Below are positions 1 through 8,744 of a stretch of DNA of 64,000 nt, one piece after another. The notes below the pieces were generated by a model. That model saw only the letters and a program-made list of their open reading frames with translations. It was not told the DNA's origin and searched no databases. Within the stretch, counting starts at the first letter, position 1, and each line of letters starts with the position of its first letter. The stretch comes from Oligosphaera ethanolica. Lineage in GTDB: Bacteria; Verrucomicrobiota; Lentisphaeria; Oligosphaerales; Oligosphaeraceae. Position numbers and translations under genes: made by a program. Location: NCBI RefSeq assembly GCF_030814695.1, contig NZ_JAUSVL010000001.1:682001-746000 (forward strand). The letters run 5' to 3'.

Positions 1-66
1 GGCGCCCGGAGGGCGCCGCAACCCAGGGCAGAAGAAACCCAAAAGACCAAGCGCCCGTAGGGCGCC
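1..66. repeat. Two short perfect hairpins with trinucleotide loops
   Basis: Bases 1-17 form GGCGCCC-GGA-GGGCGCC and bases 51-65 form GCGCCC-GTA-GGGCGC. Both belong to a dispersed set of short hairpins with GTA or TCC (GGA on the other strand) loops that recurs near 12.9-13.2 kb and 38.6-38.9 kb. No gene is visible here. Confidence 0.75.
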
Positions 67-130
67 ACACTCACAACACATCCGCGCAGCCATCAACGGC
101 CGGCACTCCCCACAAGCCCAAAAAGACAGT

Positions 131-290
131 CGATCGGACTGATCGGACTGATCGGACTGATCACGTCTTCTGATCGGTCCGATCCGTCGGATTTGTCCGC
201 GAAAAAGACAGTCGATCGGACTGATCGGACTGATCGGACTGATCACGTCATCGGATCGGTCCGATCCGTCGGATCCGTCGGATTTGTCCG
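131..290. repeat. GATCGGACT tandem array, copy 1
   Basis: Head-to-tail GATCGGACT units are followed by the complementary GGTCCGATCCGTCGGAT-type sequence, so each half can fold on the other. The whole arrangement is duplicated in tandem (about 123-205 and 207-292). Related arrays lie at 45369-45473 and 63284-63380. All three are intergenic. Confidence 0.85.
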
Positions 291-292
291 CG

Positions 293-379
293 AAAAAGAC
301 AGAAGACCAGACTGCTCCGCAAAAAAGACAGAAGACCAGACTGCTCCGCATAAAAGACAGAAGACCAGACCGCTCCGCG
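293..379. repeat. 29-bp tandem repeat, three copies
   Basis: The unit begins AAAAAGACAGAAGACCAGAC and ends CTGCTCCGCA. It occurs three times, the last copy with small changes, and a partial fourth copy follows. It directly continues from the GATC array, whose flank carries the same GTCCGCGAAAAAGACAG junction. Confidence 0.8.
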
Positions 380-419
380 AAAAAGACCGCCGATCTCTCA
401 GAAGCGTCTGCAAAAAAGG

Positions 420-459
420 AAAGCCCACCAGGCGCTTTAGGCATCCTGGTGGGCTTTTT
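420..459. terminator. Strong bidirectional-type Rho-independent terminator
   Basis: A perfect 13-bp stem (AAAGCCCACCAGG at 420-432 with its complement at 445-457) and a 12-nt loop. A T run follows on the plus strand, and a T-rich stretch (complement of 412-417) follows on the minus strand. It could end the minus-strand gene at 696-1100. The 461-695 interval between them shows no gene or repeat that I recognise. Confidence 0.75.
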
Positions 460-695
460 CGTTGAAATGTGCCAGGCGGTCTTTATTCCGTCTGGTCACC
501 GCCGATCCGCTTACGCCGGGCTCTGCGCCCTGTTCGCCTCCGACGTCATAGTGCGTCGAAATCCGTTACCGGCCTCTGGTGGTCCGGTGCGACGTGTCAG
601 TGTCTTGGCTAGGGATCTTACGTCCCGTCGTCCGCGTCTGTTAGTCGTCTTTCCGCGTCAACGAATCGGCAAAAAACTTTCCGTTACTATACTCC

Positions 696-1100
696 TTATT
701 TCGCTGCGGGCGCGGCCTTGCAGCAAGGTTTCTTTTCAGCCGCAGCGGCTTTGGCAGGGCATTCCTTGGCAGCAGCACAGGCTTCAGCGCCTTTTTTGCA
801 CGCCTCGGTGCAAGTGCATTTGCCATCGGCGCCCTTCTTCGGGCAAGCGGCCATGTTCTTGCAGGTGCCATCGGCGGCACGCATGGCGCAGCCTTTTTGC
901 TCGGCGCAGGCGGGTTTTGCGGCCTTCATGGCGCAGCCTTCTTTAGCTTCGGCGGCCTTCATGGTGCAGGCGCTCTTCGCGGCCTTCATGGCGCAACAGC
1001 CTTCCTTTTTCGCTTCCTGTGCGGATGCGGTCATCGCCATCAGCGCCATTGCCATCAGTGCGGCCATCATCATGGTACATTTTTTGGTCATGCTTTTCAT
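696..1100 (-). CDS. Small secreted Cys/Lys/Ala-rich protein
   Basis: A 134-residue protein with a clear signal peptide (Met-rich hydrophobic stretch ending near ASA, about residue 27). The mature part is almost only Ala, Lys, Cys, Glu, Gly and Met. It carries about 15 cysteines in repeated blocks such as GCAMKAAKPAC and CTEACKKGAEAC. A GGAG motif lies 8 bases before the chosen ATG. The next ATG, three codons in, is an alternative. Nothing resembles an enzyme domain. The spacing of cysteines suggests metal binding or a disulfide-linked envelope protein, but this is inference. Low complexity makes homology searches unreliable. Confidence 0.8.
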   Translation of the reverse strand: MKSMTKKCTMMMAALMAMALMAMTASAQEAKKEGCCAMKAAKSACTMKAAEAKEGCAMKAAKPACAEQKGCAMRAADGTCKNMAACPKKGADGKCTCTEACKKGAEACAAAKECPAKAAAAEKKPCCKAAPAAK

Positions 1101-1245
1101 TGTCGTATCTCCAAATGTTGTTTATGTCAGGTGATTGTGAAAAAACGGTGAGAATCGTCACGCCGGCGCAGTGTCCAGCTTCTTCATTGCGTCGTCACCG
1201 GTGTCCACCCCGGCGTGATATCTCCTTTACTTACAGCTCAATCCG

Positions 1246-3414
1246 TCACTTCTCTTTGCTGCCGGCCTTGAGGCGGTACTCGTACAGCGAGTAGCCAACT
1301 TCGCGGCTGGCGGCAATCGTTTCCGGATAAGGCGTGTCGGCGATGTCGATAAAACCAATCTGGTAGTTTTCTTCATCCAGACCGCGACCCGTCGTGGCCT
1401 CGTCCATGTACTTAAACCAGTGGCAACCCACAAAGTTCCGATGGCGAAGCATTCCTAAGACATAATTTTTATAGGCCTCGGCACGAGCCTCCTGACTTTC
1501 CACCGGGACCAGTCCGGTATGGAACATGCCGCGATCCAGCGCCCCGAAGTGGAATTCGCCGATGATCAACGGCACGTCGCGACTGCCAGGATACTTGAAG
1601 GACGACACGTCGCGGCGGTAGAGATTGTAGCAGACGATGTCGCAGTAGGCACCGGCGATGTCCGCCGCGTCGTCGTTGACCCAGGCAAAGCGGCAGCCCG
1701 CGTATAGCTGGTTCGGTGCAGCGGCCTTGAGCGCATCGCGGACGGTGCGGAAGTAGGTCTCAATGAAGGCGCGGTTGAACACACGCAGGTCCTTGCGAGC
1801 GGCGTCATTCAGCTTCACCTCATCGCGATTGGCGCTCATGACCTCCCAAGACGCGAAGGTTGTCTCCCAAGCCGCGTTAAGGGCCTGAATGTCGGCATAC
1901 TGCGCCTGGAGGACTTTGAGCAACTCAATCTTCGCGGCTTGTTCCGGCGGCGACAACAGCGCGCCGACGGCCAACGAGGTCACGTCGCCCCAGCTCAGCT
2001 CGTTGTGCACAAAGTAGCCGATGCACCACGGGTCGCCAATGCTCTTGCCGCGCTGCTGCGCGATGCCCTTCTCAATGGCCTGGCGGAAACTCGGGTCATA
2101 CACATCACTGAATTTTCCCCAATAGCCCACGCTGCCTTCGAGGACCTTGGCACCCCAGGTGCCTACATTGGCAAAGTACGGCGTGCGCTTCTGCAAATAA
2201 ATGTCCGAGTCGGACCAGTTGGCGATGGTGTTGATGCCCCAGCTGCGCAGACGGCGGTGGGCGACATCACTGGACTTGGCCTCCCAGTTGTCGCCGTACT
2301 TGCGCATGTTGTTGGCGCGACCAAAGTCAAACAGCTTCGGCGTCCGACCCTTATAATAGCCATTGACCACGTGCCCCTGGCGACCAAAGCAGTTCTTGAA
2401 TGCCTCTTTGTCGCCAGGAAAGTCCTGGAACCAGGTCTCGCGGTCGTCAATCGGCGTCGACCCGCTTTCGCCGACACAGTCCAAGCCGTGACTGATAAAG
2501 AGGCGGCCGTCGGGATCGACCAGCCACCACTTGTCAGCATACTTTTCGGTGCGGAAAAAGCCCGTGGCGGCCAGCTGCGGTCCGGCGGCCCAGCCGCCCC
2601 ATTTGTTCCAGTCGGCCGGACCCGGCTTCGCGGCCAGCTCCTGCTCTTCGGCGACGCGACGCGCTTCGAGATCCTCAGGGCCGGTGACTTTGCCGGGCCA
2701 GTCGCGGTGAATGAACTGCCCGTAGGTGTCGATGAAGGGGAAAAAATTGTCCTTGGTCAAAGTCGGCCGATCGGCGACCGGCGCCGCCGTACCGGCGGCT
2801 TTGATGTTGTCAATCTCAATGCTGTAGCTTTCCTTGGGACTGGCCATGAATACCAACAGCTGAATGACGTTACTGGCGTCGATCGTGCGCTGGCCGCCGC
2901 GCATGCTGCCATTGACTTCAACGGGATAGCCGCGCATGCCAAAGAGGTCCACAGTCATTTCGCCACTGGTGCTGGTGTAGCTGATGTCTAGGCGCTGCAT
3001 ACCGCCAGGAATGATCTCAATCATCTGCTGCAGGCAATGCTTGCCGCCATCGGCGCCGGGGTTGTCCACGCGGAAGCCCACGCGGGCGGCTGTGGCGCCA
3101 GTGTTGCGGATGTCCAGACCAATACGCTGATACGGCCGCAGGTCCCACTTGCCCTCGGGGGCCTTGAGCGTAATGCCCGGCCATGCCGTACCAGGCTGGA
3201 AGACGATTTCCAGAGCGCCCTCTTCAGTCAACCGCGTCGTCGTCTCGCGCATCTCCAACAGGCCGACGGGCACTGGCGCGCTGAAGTCATAGAGAACCAG
3301 TTCGTCTGCCATGGTCAGAGCTCCCATTGTCATCAGTGAAGTTGTCAACAAAGCCAGCACGCCACGAGGGCCGCGCGGGCGAGTAACCGTGAATTTGCGC
3401 AGTAATGTCGACAT
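1246..3414 (-). CDS. GH50-like beta-agarase / secreted glycoside hydrolase
   Basis: A 722-residue protein. I start at the ATG preceded by AAGGAG (5 bases upstream); the frame stays open about 30 codons further. Residues 18-36 are a signal-peptide-like hydrophobic stretch ending near MADEL. A beta-rich N-terminal domain (about 40-240) precedes a TIM-barrel catalytic domain. The motif HNELSWGD carries the probable acid/base Glu (about 471), and IIGEFHFGA carries the probable nucleophile (about 619). Both motif contexts match GH50 agarases. Related GH42/GH86-type enzymes are the alternative. It probably cleaves an agar-like or other galactan in the periplasm or outside the cell. The downstream neighbour is the Cys-rich secreted protein. 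Confidence 0.8.
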   Translation of the reverse strand: MSTLLRKFTVTRPRGPRGVLALLTTSLMTMGALTMADELVLYDFSAPVPVGLLEMRETTTRLTEEGALEIVFQPGTAWPGITLKAPEGKWDLRPYQRIGLDIRNTGATAARVGFRVDNPGADGGKHCLQQMIEIIPGGMQRLDISYTSTSGEMTVDLFGMRGYPVEVNGSMRGGQRTIDASNVIQLLVFMASPKESYSIEIDNIKAAGTAAPVADRPTLTKDNFFPFIDTYGQFIHRDWPGKVTGPEDLEARRVAEEQELAAKPGPADWNKWGGWAAGPQLAATGFFRTEKYADKWWLVDPDGRLFISHGLDCVGESGSTPIDDRETWFQDFPGDKEAFKNCFGRQGHVVNGYYKGRTPKLFDFGRANNMRKYGDNWEAKSSDVAHRRLRSWGINTIANWSDSDIYLQKRTPYFANVGTWGAKVLEGSVGYWGKFSDVYDPSFRQAIEKGIAQQRGKSIGDPWCIGYFVHNELSWGDVTSLAVGALLSPPEQAAKIELLKVLQAQYADIQALNAAWETTFASWEVMSANRDEVKLNDAARKDLRVFNRAFIETYFRTVRDALKAAAPNQLYAGCRFAWVNDDAADIAGAYCDIVCYNLYRRDVSSFKYPGSRDVPLIIGEFHFGALDRGMFHTGLVPVESQEARAEAYKNYVLGMLRHRNFVGCHWFKYMDEATTGRGLDEENYQIGFIDIADTPYPETIAASREVGYSLYEYRLKAGSKEK

Positions 3415-3565
3415 AATACTCCTTGGTTCAGTCCCGTCGGGCCGTTCCGCCAAGAGCTGCTGCTGCTTTGGCGAAAACGTCCCGCAAGCCGGGTATTTGG
3501 TGGTGGGCAATGGTGGGTAATGAGTCAGCGAGGGTCAACGCATGAACGTGCCCGATTATTGTCTT

Positions 3566-4525
3566 TTAGCGCGGCACCGCGACGTCTTCCAGCACCCGCG
3601 CGACGACCTCGTCGCAGGTCAGTCCTTCGATTTCGTATTCCGGTCGCAGAAGCAACCGGTGGGCCATGACCGCGCGCGCCAGGCCTTTGACATCGTCGGG
3701 CGTAACGAAATCACGGCCGTCGAGGGCAGCGGCAGCGCGGCTGGCCATGACCAACGCCTGCGTCGCCCGCGGACCGGCGCCGACCAGTACGCACTCCTGC
3801 CGTCGGGTCGCCTGAACCAACCGCACGATGTATTCGAGTAGTTCATCTCGTAACAGCACCTGTGGTAACTGGGCGCGTACCGCACTGAGCGCGCCGGGCG
3901 CAAGCACCGGCGTAATGGCGCCATCGGCAAGAGCCTTCTCCGGCGCGGCGTCGTTCGCCATGCGCCGGGCCAACTCGAGTTCGTCATCCCAGCCAGGCAT
4001 GTCCATGGCGATTTTGAGCAGAAAGCGGTCTTTCTGCGCCTCGGGCAGCGGATACGTCCCCTCGTACTCCACGGGGTTCTGGGTAGCGAACACCGTGAAA
4101 TCCGCCGGTAACGGATGGGTCTGGCGATCCAGGGTCACCTGCCGTTCCTGCATGGCCTGCAGCAGCGCCGACTGGGTCTTGGCGGGCGCGCGGTTGATCT
4201 CGTCCGCCAGCAGGAACGTCGTGAACACCGGCCCTTTCATGACCTTGAATTCCTGGCTGCGCATGTCAAAAATCGTTGTGCCGGTGATGTCCGACGGCAT
4301 GAGATCGGGCGTGAATTGAATGCGGCCAAAATCGCAGCCGAGGAGCTTCGCCAGGGTCCGCACCAGCAGGGTCTTGGCCACGCCGGGCACGCCTTCGATC
4401 AGCGCGTGCTGACCGCAGCAGATGGCGATCAACGCCTGATCCAGCACGTCCTGCTGGCCAATAATCACCTTCGCGGCCTCCTGTTTCACTTGGGCCAATA
4501 CATCTTGAATACGCATGTCGGTCAT
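3566..4525 (-). CDS. MoxR-family AAA+ ATPase
   Basis: A 319-residue AAA+ ATPase of the MoxR type, the usual length. Walker A is GVPGVAKT (45-52) and Walker B is LLADEINRA (105-113). The sensor-1 region is FATQNPVEYEGTYPLP and the C-terminal lid ends near the stop. AGGAG lies 8 bases before the ATG. MoxR ATPases act as chaperones for the assembly of envelope or von Willebrand-domain complexes. It is the last gene of a closely spaced run with a DUF4350 and a DUF4129 protein, the usual partners. The DUF58 gene normally found in this cluster is not present here. Confidence 0.95.
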   Translation of the reverse strand: MTDMRIQDVLAQVKQEAAKVIIGQQDVLDQALIAICCGQHALIEGVPGVAKTLLVRTLAKLLGCDFGRIQFTPDLMPSDITGTTIFDMRSQEFKVMKGPVFTTFLLADEINRAPAKTQSALLQAMQERQVTLDRQTHPLPADFTVFATQNPVEYEGTYPLPEAQKDRFLLKIAMDMPGWDDELELARRMANDAAPEKALADGAITPVLAPGALSAVRAQLPQVLLRDELLEYIVRLVQATRRQECVLVGAGPRATQALVMASRAAAALDGRDFVTPDDVKGLARAVMAHRLLLRPEYEIEGLTCDEVVARVLEDVAVPR

Positions 4526-4564
4526 GGTTCTCTCTCCTGCCCGGCGCTGCCGCCGGGCCTTGCT

Positions 4565-5758
4565 TCAACGTTGCCACCTGCGGCCGAGTTTGTCACACCA
4601 GTGATTGTAGAGCTCCGTCAACGATCGCCGTTCGCCTGCCGGTCTCGCGGCATTCGCGGCCAGCTCGGCATTGATCTCGTCGAGCGCGCCCTGCGCGTCC
4701 CCTTGCTCGGGCCGGACGGCGTCCCGTGCCCACTCGTCGCGACAGGCGGCGAGCAGCTGTGATGGCGGTACGTTTGCCTGCAACAACCGCGCCAGACCGG
4801 CGGCGGCGCTGGCCGGCAAGGGCTCGTCGTCGTCGTCGTCGCACACGGGCAGGTGCTGCTGACGCCAGATGACCATGCCGAAGAGGATCAGCACGCCAAT
4901 CACCAACCCATGCAACCGCGCCCGTCGCATGAGGGTCACCAAGCTAGGTCGCTCGGCCACGCCGAGATGCCACTCGTCAAATAGCAGGCGCTCGTCATCG
5001 CCGGCACACCAGGCGAGGAAGGCCGTTTCGCGCGCAATGCTCAGCGCTTCATTGCTGAACAAGTAGCTGCCCGCGCATAGCACAATGCGGCCACGACCCC
5101 AGCTGCGCTGCAAGACCACCGGCTGACCGCCAAGAATATACAGCGCCGACCAATCCGCCGGTACCGCGCCGAACCCGCCGCGATCACGCCACAGTAGCTC
5201 GGACGGCAAAGCACCCGACGGCATTGCCAAGCGCGCCCACCGATCAGATCCCGCAACGACCGGCGGCAAACCGCCCACCTTCGGCAAGCTCAACCGGCTA
5301 GCCAATACTGCCGCTGGACGGGGAGCGGGACAGGTGCCGCAACCCGCACCGCATTTGCTCGGCTGCGACGCGCCTGCGTCTGCCAAATCCGCGCTAGCCA
5401 ACGCGACCAGCAGCACGCCGCCGCCATGAACAAAGTCCAGCAACGCGTCGTCCTGAAGGCAGTCCATATCCCACGGCGATAACCCCAGCACGAACAGACG
5501 CGTGCCGGTGGACGGCGAGGACGCCGCCGGCAGTTCCACCGGTGGACGATAGAAGCGCGCGAGCTGACGGCCGGGCACTTCGCTCAAGGCGTCGTAATAA
5601 GCGCGGCAGCCCATGGGGTCCGCACGCAGGCTGGAATACTCGGCGTAGGCATCGCCGCGCGCAAAACGCCACGAGAGCAGCACGTACAGCCCCGCAACCA
5701 GCACTACCGCCAGTAGGCATAGCCCAGCTTTGGCTAAGATGGACGAACGCTCACGCAT
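4565..5758 (-). CDS. DUF4350-type membrane protein
   Basis: A 397-residue protein with a transmembrane helix at about 9-29 and a second near 275-297. Between them is a predicted extracytoplasmic alpha/beta domain. It contains RLFVLGLSPWDMD and LLDFVHGGGVLLVALASAD, typical of DUF4350 (a glutamine-amidotransferase-like fold without catalytic residues). The C-terminal 100 residues are cytoplasmic and rich in Asp/Glu and Arg (a run DDDDDE near 305). It sits 20 bases downstream of the DUF4129 gene and 39 bases before moxR, so the three are probably one transcript. Function is unknown apart from association with MoxR. Confidence 0.85.
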   Translation of the reverse strand: MRERSSILAKAGLCLLAVVLVAGLYVLLSWRFARGDAYAEYSSLRADPMGCRAYYDALSEVPGRQLARFYRPPVELPAASSPSTGTRLFVLGLSPWDMDCLQDDALLDFVHGGGVLLVALASADLADAGASQPSKCGAGCGTCPAPRPAAVLASRLSLPKVGGLPPVVAGSDRWARLAMPSGALPSELLWRDRGGFGAVPADWSALYILGGQPVVLQRSWGRGRIVLCAGSYLFSNEALSIARETAFLAWCAGDDERLLFDEWHLGVAERPSLVTLMRRARLHGLVIGVLILFGMVIWRQQHLPVCDDDDDEPLPASAAAGLARLLQANVPPSQLLAACRDEWARDAVRPEQGDAQGALDEINAELAANAARPAGERRSLTELYNHWCDKLGRRWQR

Positions 5759-5778
5759 ATAAAACAGTTATCCCTATA

Positions 5779-7701
5779 TCAATCGTGGTTCGTAGGCGGC
5801 AAGACCGGCGCAGCAGGCTCGGCAGGAGGAGCTGTGGTGGACGCAGTGCACGTGGCCGCAGGCAGATCAGGTGGCGAAGCAGGCAGTGCCGGCAGCGAGG
5901 ACGACCCGGTCGCTGGCACGGGCGGCGAAGCCCCCTGTGATACATCAGCAGATTTATCAGCAGGCACGGGAGGTGGAATCGCCGGCTCCAGAGGCGCCCG
6001 AGGCGCTAGCGGCGGGGGCTTCACTGCAGGCGTGGCCGGCGGCGGTACATTCCAGGCAGGCGCAGCAACGGCCGTGCGCACCCGCGCTTGCACGCAGGCG
6101 ACCAGCGCGGCATCAGCAACGAGACGGCCGTACCAGACAGCATCAAAGAGCCGGCCATTGGCGACGAAGTCGTCAAAAAACTGTCCAGCGACGCGGCCGC
6201 GCTGGCGCAGTTCGCGGAAATAGTCGTGGTTGCTCTTGCCGCGGGCAAGACGTAGTAGCTCCCGTTCGGCGAGCGCGGCGATGTGAGCCAGATACCACGA
6301 ACGCAATGCCTGTCGCCACTGGCCCTTGCGGGCGAGCTCTTCGGCCTGCTCGACCCAGCCGTCGGGGCTGCGTTCTTCGGCGGCGAGCACGGCATCGACA
6401 ATCGGCTCCGCAACAGCAGCTGGCGTCCCCGCAGCCTGCGCTGCCCGGCGGCGACGCTTGGCCAGCGTGCGCCGCAGCAGCCGCACGGTCAAGATGATCA
6501 GCAGCACAGCCAGCAGCAATGCCGCCCAATGCAGGATGACCATCAGGCCATCGCGGCTATACCAGCCCGGATGTGGTATGGCACCTCCCGACCCGTCATC
6601 CCAATCCGGCACAAAGCGCCGCCACCAGTTGCGAATGCGGTCCAGAGCGTTGCGGACATCGTCAACAACATCACGAATTGCCTCGGCGATGCTTTCCGCC
6701 CAAAGCGCAATATGTTGCGACCATTCGCGCTCTGCCTCGCTCGGCGGCGCTGGCAAGCGCCACGCGTACATTTCACGGGCCAGGACGCGGTCGATGCGAC
6801 CATTAAGCTCGGCACTGCCCACGGCATCCGCCGCCAGCGCGGATGCGCCGCCGCCGGCAAGCGCGACGGCGGCCAGCAACACGCCCAGCGCACGCGGCAG
6901 CCGCCCTTGATACCGCCGCAGCGCCGCAAGAATGTCCTCGCCCGTGCCGATAGCTTCGACGCGAAAGGCCATGCCGCTCAGCAGCGCCAGCCAGAGCAGC
7001 TCCATGCCAATATGAGTCAGCAGCAAAGTCAGCATGACAAAACTGCTGTTGATAAGATGGAAGCCGCTCTTCGTGAAAACGGTGTCCAGGCCAGTCAGCA
7101 TACGCAGAAACTCCGGCAGAAAATTCACCGCGATGGCGCAGTTGAGGGCAAGCACCAACGCCGCCGGCAGCAGGATGACATGGAGCAGCAGCAGGTCTTT
7201 CACGCTGTGTCGACAGACAGTCAGCGCCCGCTGACCAATGCCGCCCTTTGCGTCGTCGTCCCGCCCCAGCGCCGTCGCAGCCAGCGCAACGCCATGCCCC
7301 AGCGGATAGAGCACAAGCGTACAGGCGCTCACCAGGCTTAGCCCGAGTACCCACGGCTGCACCCGGCATTGCGCCGCGGCCAGCGCCCGAAAAGAACGCC
7401 AGGACCACGCCTGCGCGGCGTCGCCACGCAGGCGCCGGCGCATATACTGGCAGACACTCGCGAGGCAGACGCGATACCACAAGTACAGCCCCGCTAACAC
7501 CAACGCCCCGGCAATACAGCGCCAGGTCGCGCGCCGTCCAACGCCCATGTCCAACCAAAAATACATCAGCGCCAGGATGAAAGGCGCCGCGCCACCTAGA
7601 AACCAGCACCAGGCCGCCGCCGGCAAAGCCCGCAGCTGAGCCAGGGCGTCGTCTATCAGCCCCAGTCTGGCGAGCTCATGCAGGCGTAGCCGTTTTTTCA
7701 T
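5779..7701 (-). CDS. Multi-pass membrane protein with DUF4129 domain
   Basis: A 640-residue protein. The N-terminal 280 residues hold about six hydrophobic helices. A periplasmic-looking segment (about 290-375, rich in Trp/Arg/Asp) leads to one more helix (380-405). A cytoplasmic domain at about 445-545 carries WYLAHIAALAERELLRLARG, characteristic of DUF4129. The last 90 residues are a Pro/Ala-rich tail of low complexity. Its ATG overlaps the stop of the upstream U32-like gene (TGATG), which implies translational coupling. It probably works with the MoxR and DUF4350 proteins as an envelope-associated complex; the substrate is unknown. Confidence 0.85.
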   Translation of the reverse strand: MKKRLRLHELARLGLIDDALAQLRALPAAAWCWFLGGAAPFILALMYFWLDMGVGRRATWRCIAGALVLAGLYLWYRVCLASVCQYMRRRLRGDAAQAWSWRSFRALAAAQCRVQPWVLGLSLVSACTLVLYPLGHGVALAATALGRDDDAKGGIGQRALTVCRHSVKDLLLLHVILLPAALVLALNCAIAVNFLPEFLRMLTGLDTVFTKSGFHLINSSFVMLTLLLTHIGMELLWLALLSGMAFRVEAIGTGEDILAALRRYQGRLPRALGVLLAAVALAGGGASALAADAVGSAELNGRIDRVLAREMYAWRLPAPPSEAEREWSQHIALWAESIAEAIRDVVDDVRNALDRIRNWWRRFVPDWDDGSGGAIPHPGWYSRDGLMVILHWAALLLAVLLIILTVRLLRRTLAKRRRRAAQAAGTPAAVAEPIVDAVLAAEERSPDGWVEQAEELARKGQWRQALRSWYLAHIAALAERELLRLARGKSNHDYFRELRQRGRVAGQFFDDFVANGRLFDAVWYGRLVADAALVACVQARVRTAVAAPAWNVPPPATPAVKPPPLAPRAPLEPAIPPPVPADKSADVSQGASPPVPATGSSSLPALPASPPDLPAATCTASTTAPPAEPAAPVLPPTNHD

Positions 7702-8738
7702 CAGCCTCCCCCGTTCGACGCGCCGCCCTCGCTGCTGATCAGGCGAAAGACCTCAGCGCAAGTGCCGCAGAGCTCGCAATCGTGGCCGCAATCGGCCGTG
7801 CGTTCATACCAGTCGGCGGGAAAACGGCTGTTGTCCAAATAAGGCATGCCCGGCAACGCCGAGTGGCCCGGTTCCAGCAAATCCAGCACATTGCCATGAT
7901 AGCGCCCGCGCACATAGGCGCCGAGGACCTTCTGCGGCCGCGGATGCACCCGCGTCGCCAGTTTCACCGTGCTGAACCACGCCTCGTAGTGATGTATGTC
8001 TTCCGGACGAATCCAGCAGTTGCGCAACAACCACGGCCAGCGCTCGGGCTTCTCCAGGAACTCCCAGCATGGCGCCGGGTAGGCCAGCGGCCGTCCCGGC
8101 TGCTGCCGCGCCTCGGCCTCATGGGCGACCAAATTGTCGTGAAAAGTCTGGTACGCACAGTCATACAGACAGCCGCTGTTGGCCAGCAGATGCAGGCTCT
8201 TGCCGTGCGCATCACACCAGGCCTTCAGCGCGGTGATCTGTGATGGCGAACGATTGAGCTCGCGCTTGAGGTAATAGCCGTCGAAGCTGTCAGCCAAATG
8301 CGCCATCGCCGCCACCGACCCCACGCGCATATTCACCGACGCACGCACCTCAATCCGCGGAAACTCCCGCTTGAACTGCCGCGCAATCGCCAACGATGTG
8401 GTCGTAACCGCCGACAAAGGCACGAACTGTTCCACCAGGGCCACGCCGCGCCGCACCCGCTCTTCCAGCGCGAAGGACATCGCCTCCGCGCCGTAGCACG
8501 ACGAATTGAGCAGCAGCACCGCCTGCACGCCCATCCCCGCCAGCTCACTGAGGTCGCTGCCCATGGCATTCCAGGCGTCGTCAACGCTCCACACATCGTC
8601 CAGACCCAGCGGGGCGCGCCCACTGGCTTCGGCCGGCAGGGCAAAATACACCTCGGCCACCGCGCCGGGATAGGCGGCGACGACGTCCACAATGGACCCG
8701 TAGTCGCCGGGAAGCTGGTAGCCGATGGCAAAACGCAT
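7701..8738 (-). CDS. Peptidase-U32-like TIM-barrel protein with C-terminal Cys cluster
   Basis: A 345-residue protein related to the U32 (PrtC/UbiU-like) barrel family. It has VRASVNMRVGS in the middle, YYLKRELNRSP after it, then LLANSGCLYDCAYQTFHDN, the usual U32 pattern with two close cysteines. The C-terminus adds CGHDCELCGTC (about 318-328). Together with the earlier cysteines this could bind an iron-sulfur cluster, as known for the UbiU/V and RlhA branches. The substrate cannot be named. It lies 6 bases downstream of the QueG-like gene, and its stop overlaps the next start. Confidence 0.75.
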   Translation of the reverse strand: MRFAIGYQLPGDYGSIVDVVAAYPGAVAEVYFALPAEASGRAPLGLDDVWSVDDAWNAMGSDLSELAGMGVQAVLLLNSSCYGAEAMSFALEERVRRGVALVEQFVPLSAVTTTSLAIARQFKREFPRIEVRASVNMRVGSVAAMAHLADSFDGYYLKRELNRSPSQITALKAWCDAHGKSLHLLANSGCLYDCAYQTFHDNLVAHEAEARQQPGRPLAYPAPCWEFLEKPERWPWLLRNCWIRPEDIHHYEAWFSTVKLATRVHPRPQKVLGAYVRGRYHGNVLDLLEPGHSALPGMPYLDNSRFPADWYERTADCGHDCELCGTCAEVFRLISSEGGASNGGG

Positions 8739-8744
8739 GTGACG

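Noticed and set aside
131..379. Possible CRISPR array or repeat protein gene near the left edge
   Set aside because: The repeats are head-to-tail without spacers, and the open frames through them are low complexity with no start signal.
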